Made by a program: the position numbers and the translations under genes
In this document: piece after piece, positions 6,172 to 14,290 of the stretch
Numbering within the stretch: the stretch's first letter is position 1
How the letters are laid out: every line of letters begins with the position of its first letter
NCBI RefSeq assembly: GCF_001243045.1
Contig: NZ_LN849007.1
Coordinates: forward strand, 2,198,989-2,262,988
Origin: Clostridium niameyense
Lineage (GTDB): Bacteria > Bacillota > Clostridia > Clostridiales > Clostridiaceae
DNA: 64,000 bases
Direction of reading: 5' to 3'
Notes under the pieces: generated by a model
Seen by the model: the letters and a program-made list of their open reading frames with translations, nothing else
Databases searched by the model: none
Told to the model about the DNA's origin: nothing

Positions 6172-7689
6172 TTGAAAATAGAAAAAATAGCAATATATGC
6201 TCGTAGAAGCGAGGAAAAAGAAACTGGTGAAAGTATAAAAAATCAAATTAATATTTGTCGTAATTATATTGAAAGAATTTATAAAAATCCTTTAATAGAT
6301 GAATATTTTGATGATGATTATAGTGGAAGAAATATGATTAGACCTGATTTTAATAAAATGATGATATTAGTAAAAAAGGGATACTATAAAGCCATAGTAT
6401 TCTGGAAACTCGATAGAGTTGCTAGAAATGCACTCGATTTTTTAAAGCTTCATAAAGAACTTGATAAACTAGGAGTTAATTTAATTTCTGTTACAGAGGG
6501 TTTTGATCCATCAACTCCTGCAGGCAAATTAATGATGACTATGCTTGCTGCAGTAGCTGAAATGGAAAGAAAAAATATATCTCAAAGAGTTATTTCAAAT
6601 ATGAATGAAATGGCGAAAAAAGGTAAATGGACTGGTGGTATAACTCCTTACGGATATAAAACTATAACTATTAAAAAAGAAAAATATTTAAAAGAAGATA
6701 ATGACACTATAAAAACAGTCAAAGAAATATTTGATAAATATTTAGAAACTGAAAGCTTATTTCAAGTAAGTAAATGGCTTAAACAAAGCTACAATATAAA
6801 AAAATCTCCCACCAGTATAAAAAGAATATTAACCAACTTAGTCTATGTAAAAAGTGATAATGAAATATCCAAGTATTTAACTAATAGAGGAATAAACCTT
6901 TATGGCCAACTAAATGGAAATGGACTCGTGAGCTATGGGAAAGCCAATAAAACTAACGATGAAGGAGTAGAATTTAGGAATATATCTGAATGGATTGTAG
7001 CAATAGGAAAACATAAAGGCATAATAAGTGGATTGGAGTATATAAAGGTTCAACACATTCTTAAAAGTAAAAATAATAGTGGTAGACGTGGTACCGGTGA
7101 TGTTACATTTCTTAATGGCCTATGTAGATGTTCTTATTGTGGCAGCTATATGAGAACAAAACAAAAAAAGAAAACAAATGGAGGCTACTATAAATACTTT
7201 GCATGTGCTAAAAAAGATACTGGATTAGAACATTGTAAAAATAAAATGATTAAAATTAGTGATGTAGAAGAAACTGTATTAAATGCCCTTTATAACTATA
7301 AAATTAATAATATACATACCAATAACACACCTATTGATACTTCAAAATTAAGGAATGATTTAAATAAAAAACAAAAACAAATAAAAAATTTAGTACTAAA
7401 ATTATCTTTAGATGATGAACTAGAGGATATTTTTTTAGAACAAATAAGAGAACTAAAAAAAGAAGTAAATGAACTACAAAAAAATATTGAAGAGAAAGAA
7501 AAGGAGAATTTATTAAATAATGTTTCTAATTATAATAAAGATTCTTTCATAAAACAACTAAGCAATTTTAAAAACATTTTTATTAATTGTAAGGATATTG
7601 ATAGTAAACGAAAACTTATAAAAAATTTAGTCAAGGAAATAAGAATAGATGGCATAAATAAAAAAACGGAGCTAGAAACTTACTTCTAA
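6172..7689 (+). CDS. Large serine recombinase (phage integrase)
   Basis: 505 residues. The N-terminal resolvase domain has the nucleophile in IAIYARRSEEKE (Ser13), plus the FWKLDRVARNALDF and GKLMMTMLAAVAEMER segments. A recombinase domain follows (about residues 165-280), then a zinc ribbon (CRCSYCGSYM, with later Cys in YFACAKKD and EHCKN), a coiled coil rich in Lys/Glu (385-450), and a C-terminal tail. This is the standard large serine integrase layout. The TTG at 6172 is only two bases from GGAGG, unusually close. The stop lies 11 bases from the host permease gene, which marks the element's end. Confidence 0.93.
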   Translation: MKIEKIAIYARRSEEKETGESIKNQINICRNYIERIYKNPLIDEYFDDDYSGRNMIRPDFNKMMILVKKGYYKAIVFWKLDRVARNALDFLKLHKELDKLGVNLISVTEGFDPSTPAGKLMMTMLAAVAEMERKNISQRVISNMNEMAKKGKWTGGITPYGYKTITIKKEKYLKEDNDTIKTVKEIFDKYLETESLFQVSKWLKQSYNIKKSPTSIKRILTNLVYVKSDNEISKYLTNRGINLYGQLNGNGLVSYGKANKTNDEGVEFRNISEWIVAIGKHKGIISGLEYIKVQHILKSKNNSGRRGTGDVTFLNGLCRCSYCGSYMRTKQKKKTNGGYYKYFACAKKDTGLEHCKNKMIKISDVEETVLNALYNYKINNIHTNNTPIDTSKLRNDLNKKQKQIKNLVLKLSLDDELEDIFLEQIRELKKEVNELQKNIEEKEKENLLNNVSNYNKDSFIKQLSNFKNIFINCKDIDSKRKLIKNLVKEIRIDGINKKTELETYF

Positions 7690-7700
7690 CCCCATTAAAA

Positions 7701-8627
7701 TTATCTACTATTCTTTTCGTATGGTTGACCATCTGCTGCAGGTGCTGTTGTTTTTCCTACAAAACCTGCCAAGGCTAACATAGTTAAAATATATGGTATA
7801 CTTGAATAAAACTCTGAAGGTAAATTCCAACTAAAGCCTTGAGCAAATATTTCAAAAGAACCACCAAAAGCAAATAATAAACATGCACCCATAGTACCAA
7901 ATGGTTTCCAATTACCGAATATCATTGCTGCTAAAGCTATAAATCCACGACCTGCAACCATTCCTTCTCTATAAACTGGAGTTATTCCAATTAATGCAGC
8001 TCCGCCTAATCCTGCCAAAGCTCCAGATAATACAACACATAGATATCTAACTTTATATACATTTATTCCTAAAGTGTCTGCTGCCTTAGGATGTTCACCT
8101 ACAGATCTTATTCTTAATCCTGTAGGAGTTTTAAATAAAACATAATGTGATACTATGACAGCGATTATTGCAATTATAACAAACCAATTTATGCCTCCAA
8201 TAATAGGACCTAGTACAGGAATACTCTTTATAAATGATGGCACATTATAAGGAAGTGCTTTAACTATATCTGTTTGTCCACCTTTTTTAAATATCTTAAA
8301 TATCAAAAAACTAGCTAGAGCTGACGAAAAAAGATTTATAGCCGTACCAGATATAACCTGATCTGCTTTCAACGTTACACTTAAAAATGCATGTAATAGT
8401 GCAATTAATGCTCCTGCTATTATAGCAAATAATATTCCAATTATCGGATTTCCCGTAGTATATGTACCAAATACAGCAAAGAAAGCCCCCATTATCATCA
8501 TACCTTCGAGTCCTATATTAACTACACCAGATCTTTCCGAAAACACTCCACCAAGTCCTGCAAAAACTAAAGGTGTGGCCGTTCTTAATGTTGCTGTTAT
8601 AAGTCCTATTATCATTAAACTACTCAT
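7701..8627 (-). CDS. Nucleoside ABC transporter permease (NupQ/YufQ-like)
   Basis: 308 residues, about 8-9 hydrophobic segments. It has BPD_transp_2-family signatures (LVFAGLGGVFSERSGVVNIG, GLRIRSVGEHPKAADTLGIN, LSGALAGLGGAALIG) of the second permease of BMP-dependent nucleoside importers. It overlaps the first permease gene by eight bases and starts at ATG 8627 after AAGGTG. The C-terminus looks complete. The phage element begins immediately after the stop codon with no hairpin between, so the operon's natural terminator, if downstream, has been displaced. Confidence 0.92.
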   Translation of the reverse strand: MSSLMIIGLITATLRTATPLVFAGLGGVFSERSGVVNIGLEGMMIMGAFFAVFGTYTTGNPIIGILFAIIAGALIALLHAFLSVTLKADQVISGTAINLFSSALASFLIFKIFKKGGQTDIVKALPYNVPSFIKSIPVLGPIIGGINWFVIIAIIAVIVSHYVLFKTPTGLRIRSVGEHPKAADTLGINVYKVRYLCVVLSGALAGLGGAALIGITPVYREGMVAGRGFIALAAMIFGNWKPFGTMGACLLFAFGGSFEIFAQGFSWNLPSEFYSSIPYILTMLALAGFVGKTTAPAADGQPYEKNSR

Positions 8628-9723
8628 TGACTAACACCTTCCTATTCTTCTTTTCTGAAAAGTATCTTACTATATAATCTGTTGCTACAAATATAATTAT
8701 TATTGATTGTACTAAATAAACTATTTCCTTTGGTATTCCATTTAGTTGTAACATCTTTGAACTACTATTTAATGCACCAAATAATATTGCTGAAGGTATA
8801 CATCCTATAGGATTATTTTTGGCAAGCAAAGCAACCGCTATACCATCAAAACCAAATCCAGGTAAAGCCATCATATCTTGTGCTTGATGCATAACCCCTG
8901 CTATATGTGTAGCACCACCAATTCCCGCTATAGCCCCGGATAAAACCATAGCAAAAACTGTATTTTTAGCTATATTTATTCCACCATATTCTGCACCTTG
9001 TGGATTAAATCCAACAGCCCTTATTTCATATCCAATTGTAGTTTTCCAAAGTATCCAATATATTAATATGGCACAAACTATTCCTATGATTAAACTTATA
9101 TTGGCTCTACTCATATTACTAAATCTTAATAATTGAGCACTTTTTTGAATAATCTTTGTACTTGCAGAAGATTTAACTGCAAATCTTGACCTTAATATTA
9201 TATAGTTACCTAAATACAAACCTAAATAATTCATCATTATTGTATTTATAACTTCATTAGTTCCTATTTTTGCTTTTAAGTATCCTGGCACAGCTGCCCA
9301 AATTCCTCCAGCTATTATACCCCCCGCTATTATTAGAATTGAATGTATAACTGTATTTAATCCAGGTATAAGCCCTATAATTGCAGCTGATATCATACCT
9401 ACTATAAACTGACCTTCTACACCTATATTAAATAAGCCACATCTGAATGCTATGGCATTGGCAACTCCTGTAAAAATTAAAGGAGTAACATATATCATTG
9501 TTTCTAAGGTTTTTCTTGTGTCTCCAAAGCTACCGTTCCATATAGTCTTAAATAAATCTTTAAGAGCAGAAAAATATTGAAGTATTGAATATCCTTTTGC
9601 CCACATTACAAAGAATACTGATACAAATATAGCAACTACTATAGCTAAAAGTGGAAAAGCTAATGATTTTAATATCTTTATTATAGGATTATCTTTATTA
9701 TTTTTAACGTTTTCATTATCCAC
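8620..9723 (-). CDS. Nucleoside ABC transporter permease (NupP/YufP-like)
   Basis: 367 residues with a cytoplasmic N-terminus, then about 9-10 membrane segments. The family pattern includes FTGVANAIAFRCGLFNIGVE, GYEIRAVGFNPQGAEYGGIN and VLSGAIAGIGGATHIAG, found in the first permease of BMP-type nucleoside transporters. Starts at GTG 9723, seven bases after GAGGTG that lies in the end of the ATPase gene; the two genes are one base apart. Forms the membrane channel with the next permease. Confidence 0.92.
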   Translation of the reverse strand: MDNENVKNNKDNPIIKILKSLAFPLLAIVVAIFVSVFFVMWAKGYSILQYFSALKDLFKTIWNGSFGDTRKTLETMIYVTPLIFTGVANAIAFRCGLFNIGVEGQFIVGMISAAIIGLIPGLNTVIHSILIIAGGIIAGGIWAAVPGYLKAKIGTNEVINTIMMNYLGLYLGNYIILRSRFAVKSSASTKIIQKSAQLLRFSNMSRANISLIIGIVCAILIYWILWKTTIGYEIRAVGFNPQGAEYGGINIAKNTVFAMVLSGAIAGIGGATHIAGVMHQAQDMMALPGFGFDGIAVALLAKNNPIGCIPSAILFGALNSSSKMLQLNGIPKEIVYLVQSIIIIFVATDYIVRYFSEKKNRKVLVNE

Positions 9724-9724
9724 C

Positions 9725-11260
9725 TTATTTCACCTCTTCCTTGTTATAATCACTAGTACTTCCTCCAGCCATCAATACTCCTAGTTTTTGTTCTGTAGCA
9801 TCTTTTCTATCTACAATTTTTACAATTTTACCATCATACATAACTGCAATTCTATCTGATAAAGATAATATTTCATCTAATTCTAATGAAACAAGTAAAA
9901 CAGCTTTACCATTATCTCTTTCCTCTACTAATCTTGTGTGTATGTATTCTATAGCTCCCACATCTAATCCCCTAGTTGGTTGAGATGCAATTAATAAATC
10001 TGGATTTTTTGATATTTCTCTAGCTGCTATAAGCTTCTGTTGGTTTCCTCCAGATAAAGCTGATGCTAAAACTTCATCATTAGGTGTTCTAACATCAAAT
10101 TCATTAATAAGTCTATTACAATGTTTTCTTATTTCAGCATAGTTCATTATTAATCCCTTACTGAAAGGTTTTTTATGATGTATACCTAATATAGAGTTTT
10201 CAAACAAAGAATATTTAAGTATAAGTCCTCTTTTATGTCTATCTTCTGGAATATGTCCAACACCACTATCTATTATTTCTCTAGAACTCTTGTTTAATAT
10301 TTCTTCACCCTTGAGTTTTATACTTCCACCATCTGCCCTAGAAAGCCCTGTCAATACCTCTATAAATTCACTTTGACCATTTCCATCTACTCCTGCTATA
10401 CCTACTATTTCTCCTGCTCTTATAGATAGATTTACCCCTTTAAGTACTGAAACTCCCCTTCTATCTTTAGCCACGATATTCTCTACTTTTAATATTTCTT
10501 TACCTAATTTTTGGGGTTTTTTATCTATATTTAAGTCAACTTTTCTTCCTACCATTAACTCTGCTAATTCATCTATATTCGTTGCTGAAGTTTTTACTGT
10601 TCCCGTAACTTTTCCTCTTCTTATTATAGTTACTCTATCACTCATTTTCATTACTTCCTTTAATTTATGAGTTATAAGGATTACGGATTTACCTTGTGAT
10701 TTTAAATTTTCTATTATTTCTCCCAATTCATCTATTTCCTGCGGAGTTAAAACTGCTGTAGGTTCATCTAATATTAATATGTTAGCTCCTCTATATAAAG
10801 CTTTTAAAATCTCAACCTTTTGTTGCTGACCTACAGATATATCCTCAATAACAGATTTAGGATCTATTGAAAATCCATATTTTTTTGCTATTTTATCTAC
10901 ATCCTTAATAGCTTTATTTATGTCTAACTTTAATCCCTTTCTTGGCTCTATTCCAAGAATTATGTTCTCTGCTACTGTAAAGTTATTAACCAACATGAAA
11001 TGTTGATGAACCATACCAATTCCTAATTTAATAGCATCATTAGGGCTTGTTATGTTAACTTTTTTCCCTTCAATAAATATATCTCCTTTTTCAGCTTGAT
11101 ATAGTCCATATAATACATTCATAAGGGTAGTCTTACCAGCACCGTTTTCTCCTAGTAATACATGAGTCTCTCCTTTAAAAAGCTCAAAATTTACATTATC
11201 ATTTGCAACAGTACCAGGAAAAACTTTAGTTATACCTTTCATTTCTACTACTTTATCCAT
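9725..11260 (-). CDS. Nucleoside ABC transporter ATP-binding protein with two ABC domains
   Basis: 511 residues, two nucleotide-binding domains in one chain. The N-terminal domain has a good Walker A (GENGAGKTT, about residues 38-46), signature VGQQQKVEILKAL and Walker B ILILDEPTAVLTP. The C-terminal domain has a degenerate Walker A (GVDGNGQSEF) but a clear SGGNQQKLIAAREI signature, as usual in RbsA/YufO-like double ATPases of carbohydrate and nucleoside importers. It powers uptake through the two permeases. It is separated from the lipoprotein gene by about 160 bases that include a stem-loop. Confidence 0.93.
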   Translation of the reverse strand: MDKVVEMKGITKVFPGTVANDNVNFELFKGETHVLLGENGAGKTTLMNVLYGLYQAEKGDIFIEGKKVNITSPNDAIKLGIGMVHQHFMLVNNFTVAENIILGIEPRKGLKLDINKAIKDVDKIAKKYGFSIDPKSVIEDISVGQQQKVEILKALYRGANILILDEPTAVLTPQEIDELGEIIENLKSQGKSVILITHKLKEVMKMSDRVTIIRRGKVTGTVKTSATNIDELAELMVGRKVDLNIDKKPQKLGKEILKVENIVAKDRRGVSVLKGVNLSIRAGEIVGIAGVDGNGQSEFIEVLTGLSRADGGSIKLKGEEILNKSSREIIDSGVGHIPEDRHKRGLILKYSLFENSILGIHHKKPFSKGLIMNYAEIRKHCNRLINEFDVRTPNDEVLASALSGGNQQKLIAAREISKNPDLLIASQPTRGLDVGAIEYIHTRLVEERDNGKAVLLVSLELDEILSLSDRIAVMYDGKIVKIVDRKDATEQKLGVLMAGGSTSDYNKEEVK

Positions 11261-11362
11261 TAGCCTTTCCTAGTTATTGAATACCTTTACAACAACTAGT
11301 TGCCTCCCTCCATTTTTTATTAATATTAAAATGCCCTAATAAAAATACAGTATGTAGTTTAT

Positions 11363-11395
11363 AAAAGCTAGATGGTTTACACTCATCTAGCTTTT
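11363..11395 (-). terminator. Stem-loop between lipoprotein and ATPase genes
   Basis: A perfect 12-bp stem (AAAAGCTAGATG with CATCTAGCTTTT) around a 9-base loop lies just after the lipoprotein gene on the minus strand. A weak T-rich tail suggests a partial terminator or RNA-stabilising hairpin, giving more binding protein than transporter subunits. Confidence 0.75.
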
Positions 11396-11419
11396 ATTTT
11401 ATAATCCTTTAGTAAAATT

Positions 11420-12529
11420 TTATTTTACTTCTGGAGCATTGAATTTCTGTAAATCTTCTCTTGTTGCTGGCACTTTAAATTTATCTTCTTTTATATCTTT
11501 CTTATATTTATCTACTAAATCTAATACTTCTTTTGGTGTATTCTTATCTGAAGTAGGGGCTATATCAACACCATCTTCTTTTAATCCTAATTCTATATAT
11601 TTGCCACCTTCAAATTTTCCATCAATCACAGATTTAATTGCTTTATATGTAGCAACATCTACTTTCTTTATCATACTTGATAATATTATATCTTTATATT
11701 CTGGTACTGTAACTGATTGGTCTAAATCAACACCAATAGCCCAAACTGGTTTATCTGGTTTAGTTAATTCTTTTGCCGCCTTAAATAATCCAATTCCAAC
11801 TCCACCTGCTGCATGATATATAACATCACAGCCTGAACCATATAATGATTTTGCTAATTCATATCCTTTATTTGTATCTCCAAAACTATCTGCATATTTT
11901 ACCATGGAACCCTTTTCAGAACCTTTTCCAATTAATCCTTTTGCAGCTTCTGGATTTACAGCCTTAACTCCTGCAGCGAACCCAACTTCGAATCTTTTTA
12001 TAAGTACATTGTCCTTTCCACCTATAAATCCAACCTTATTAGTTTTAGTCATTTTACCTGCTATAACACCCATTAAAAAAGATCCTTCTTCTTCTTTAAA
12101 TTTTATAGCTTGAAGATTTTTTTTATCCACCTTTGAATCATTAGGATCAATTATAACAAATTTTTTATCTGAATATTTTTCTGCTATATTTTTAATTGAT
12201 GGTTCCACTTGAAACCCTACACCAAATGTTAAATCACAGTTATCGTTTACTAACGCTTCTAAGTTTGATTCATAATCTTCTTTCTGTTTTGATTCTATAG
12301 GTTTGTAATCGATTCCAAATTCCTTTTGAGCTTTTTTAACCCCTGTATCTGCGGCTTGATTAAATGATTTATCATTTAGTCCACCTTCATCAGTAGATAA
12401 TCCCACCTTAATTTTCTTATCCTTATTTGCGGAAGATGAATCTGCACTTTCACTATTTCCGCAACCTGCAAATAATGTAACAACCATTATTGCTGAAGCT
12501 ACCAATGCTACTAGTTTCTTCTTTTTCAT
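11420..12529 (-). CDS. BMP-family nucleoside-binding lipoprotein (PnrA-like)
   Basis: 369 residues with a type II signal peptide: KKKK, a hydrophobic core, then LFAGC with the lipidated Cys at residue 23. A Ser/Lys-rich linker follows, then the BMP domain (VGLSTDEGGLNDKSFNQAA, VGFIGGKDNVLIKRFEVGF, VIYHAAGGVGIGLFKAAKEL). Members such as PnrA bind purine nucleosides on the cell surface and feed the ABC permeases, here encoded downstream. No purine riboswitch is visible in its 266-base upstream region. The start at 12529 has a GGGGG-rich site. Confidence 0.93.
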   Translation of the reverse strand: MKKKKLVALVASAIMVVTLFAGCGNSESADSSSANKDKKIKVGLSTDEGGLNDKSFNQAADTGVKKAQKEFGIDYKPIESKQKEDYESNLEALVNDNCDLTFGVGFQVEPSIKNIAEKYSDKKFVIIDPNDSKVDKKNLQAIKFKEEEGSFLMGVIAGKMTKTNKVGFIGGKDNVLIKRFEVGFAAGVKAVNPEAAKGLIGKGSEKGSMVKYADSFGDTNKGYELAKSLYGSGCDVIYHAAGGVGIGLFKAAKELTKPDKPVWAIGVDLDQSVTVPEYKDIILSSMIKKVDVATYKAIKSVIDGKFEGGKYIELGLKEDGVDIAPTSDKNTPKEVLDLVDKYKKDIKEDKFKVPATREDLQKFNAPEVK

Positions 12530-12687
12530 TGAAAATTCCCCCCTAAAAATTCTTTTATAATTTACTCAATATACTTAACTAACTTCTACAAATCCATATT
12601 AAATCCTTCTTTTATTATTAAATTTATTTCAAATTTATGAATTTTTAATAAATTTTAATTATACTATATTAATCATTATATGCATAA

Positions 12688-12798
12688 TAATTTCTAATTA
12701 TATGAATATTTTTAATTGCACGAAAAATTATTTGCATAAAAAATTTTTATGTAAATAAGCTAATTGTTATTTACATAAAATCATATAATTAGAAATTA
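12688..12798. repeat. Nested inverted-repeat block with terminator after degV
   Basis: An 18-bp perfect inverted repeat (TAATTTCTAATTATATGA at 12688-12705, complement at 12781-12798) encloses three copies of a TTATTTACATAAAA-like sequence: 12728-12742 and 12767-12780 direct, 12745-12758 inverted. The inner pair 12745-12758/12767-12780 forms a 14-bp stem followed on the minus strand by six T, so it can end degV transcription. The outer arms cover the degV stop codon. The whole could be a small mobile palindromic element. Confidence 0.7.
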
Positions 12799-13635
12799 AT
12801 AATCCTCTATAAAAAATATACCACAAGCTCCTGGTCCTGCATGTACACCTACAACACATCCAACCTCGCACTCTATAAAATCTGTTCCTTTATCCTTTAA
12901 ATTTTCTCTAAGAGTGCTTAGAATATCTTTATTATCTACATGTAACAATACACATGGTTCCTTATCTTTAATACCTAATTTATTAATGTATTCTAGTATA
13001 GCCCTTATAGCCTTTTTACTTCCCCTAACCTTATCTTTGACCACCATTAATCCATCTTCTACAGCTAGAATAGGCTTTATTCCCAAAACATTGGCTATAA
13101 AACCTGCAGTTTTAGAAAGTCTTCCTCCTTTTATAAGATAATCCAACGTTTCAAAAGCTAAAATACTTTTAACATGAGGTTTAGTTTCATTAATTTCTTT
13201 TTCAATTTCATGTATAGATAATCCTTGCTCTCTAAGTCTACAAGCCTTCATAACTAAAAGTCCTAGACCTGATGTTACATTATTACTATCAATAACTACT
13301 ATATTCTCTGAATCTAACATATCTCTAGCTATGCAAGCAGATTGATACGTTCCGCTCATTTTAGAAGATAAATGTATAGAAACTATCTTATATCCCTCAT
13401 CTAAATAATTTTTATAACATTCTGCAAATTTTTGAGGGTTTAACTGAGAAGTTTTTGGGAAAATACATTCTCTTTCTATTTTGTCAAAAACATCATATAA
13501 TTTTATATCTACACCATCTTTATAACTACGTTCCCCAAAATTAACTAATAACGGGAGGACCTTTATTTCATAATTATCCACTATATAATCTGGCAAATCT
13601 GCCGTACTATCAGTTATAATCTTTATTTTATTCAT
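12796..13635 (-). CDS. DegV family fatty-acid-binding protein
   Basis: 279 residues, usual DegV length. Signature segments: IITDSTADLP at the N-terminus, FPKTSQLNPQKFAECY around residues 57-72, VSIHLSSKMSGTYQSA, and a C-terminal VGVHAGPGACGIFF. DegV (FakB-like) proteins bind a fatty acid and can present it to a kinase partner in exogenous fatty-acid use; no fakA is nearby, so the partner is elsewhere. Start at 13635 after AGGAGG, 16 bases after the trmL stop, so it is likely co-transcribed with trmL. Confidence 0.9.
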   Translation of the reverse strand: MNKIKIITDSTADLPDYIVDNYEIKVLPLLVNFGERSYKDGVDIKLYDVFDKIERECIFPKTSQLNPQKFAECYKNYLDEGYKIVSIHLSSKMSGTYQSACIARDMLDSENIVVIDSNNVTSGLGLLVMKACRLREQGLSIHEIEKEINETKPHVKSILAFETLDYLIKGGRLSKTAGFIANVLGIKPILAVEDGLMVVKDKVRGSKKAIRAILEYINKLGIKDKEPCVLLHVDNKDILSTLRENLKDKGTDFIECEVGCVVGVHAGPGACGIFFIEDY

Positions 13636-13651
13636 TTAATTATTCCTCCTA

Positions 13652-14119
13652 CTATTTCATATTTGGAAAACCTATTTGTCTTAGTGCTTCATATGCTACT
13701 ACAGAAACTGTATTTGATAAATTTAATGATCTAGTACTACTACTTAACATAGGTACTCTTATACATTTATCTAAATTATTATTTTTAATTTCATCTGGTA
13801 ATCCTGAAGATTCTCTACCAAATACTATAAAATCTCCACTTTTAAATCTAACTTCATTATAATAATTGTCTCCATGAGTTGTGGAGAAATAAAAATTAGA
13901 ATCTTTGTATTTCTCTCTTAATTCTTCATAAGATTCATATATAGTTAAATCCAAATATTTCCAATAGTCTAATCCTGCTCTTCTTAAATGTTTTTCATCT
14001 AAACTAAATCCTAAAGGCTTTATTAAATGAAGTTTTGAATCCGTAAGCACACAAGTCCTTGCTATATTACCTGTGTTTTGCGGTATCTCTGGCTGAAATA
14101 ATACTATGTTTAAATTCAA
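13652..14119 (-). CDS. trmL: tRNA (cytidine/uridine(34)-2'-O)-methyltransferase TrmL
   Basis: 155 residues, a minimal SPOUT methyltransferase. It has the N-terminal LNIVLFQPEIPQNTGNIART, LGFSLDEKHLRRAGLDYW, FGRESSGLPDE and the knot region SLNLSNTVSVVAYEALRQ, which bind S-adenosylmethionine. The enzyme methylates the wobble ribose of tRNA-Leu isoacceptors. The TTG start at 14119 has GGAGG seven bases upstream. The promoter appears to overlap a 38-bp palindrome just upstream. Confidence 0.93.
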   Translation of the reverse strand: MNLNIVLFQPEIPQNTGNIARTCVLTDSKLHLIKPLGFSLDEKHLRRAGLDYWKYLDLTIYESYEELREKYKDSNFYFSTTHGDNYYNEVRFKSGDFIVFGRESSGLPDEIKNNNLDKCIRVPMLSSSTRSLNLSNTVSVVAYEALRQIGFPNMK

Positions 14120-14145
14120 AACCCTTCCTCCGTTCTTACAAAAAA

Positions 14146-14183
14146 AATATAATATTTGTACTAATTAGTACAAATATTATATT
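14146..14183 (-). terminator. 38-bp perfect palindrome upstream of trmL (terminator and/or operator)
   Basis: A perfect palindrome centred on CTAATTAG (14161-14168) and followed on the minus strand by a run of eight T. It can terminate transcription arriving from the vanW gene. The same bases also contain a promoter-like pair on the minus strand, TTGTAC and TATATT 16 bases apart, only about 25 bases before the trmL start. Confidence 0.65.
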
Positions 14184-14290
14184 ACTCTATTATTAGCTTT
14201 TAGTAAAGATTATAAAAAAATAACAAAATGTTAATTTTTTTATGGTATAAATATTAATTTAAATATTAATTTAATAATTCCAATTATATT

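Larger units (their letters stand above)
1..7700. mobile_element. Right part of an integrated prophage-like element
   Basis: The stretch carries phage early genes only: MazG-like protein, replication proteins, antirepressor, divergent Cro/CI-like regulators, an ImmA-like peptidase and a large serine recombinase whose stop codon lies 11 bases from a host permease gene. The element starts somewhere left of the window, so its other end, the attL site and any packaging, structural or lysis genes are not seen. It could be a complete temperate phage or a remnant. The right boundary is placed between the recombinase stop (7689) and the permease stop (7701). This is an inference from gene content; no duplicated core sequence can be checked here. 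Confidence 0.85.

Noticed and set aside
12530-12795. Purine riboswitch before the nucleoside-binding lipoprotein
   Set aside because: None of the conserved purine aptamer segments could be found on the minus strand.
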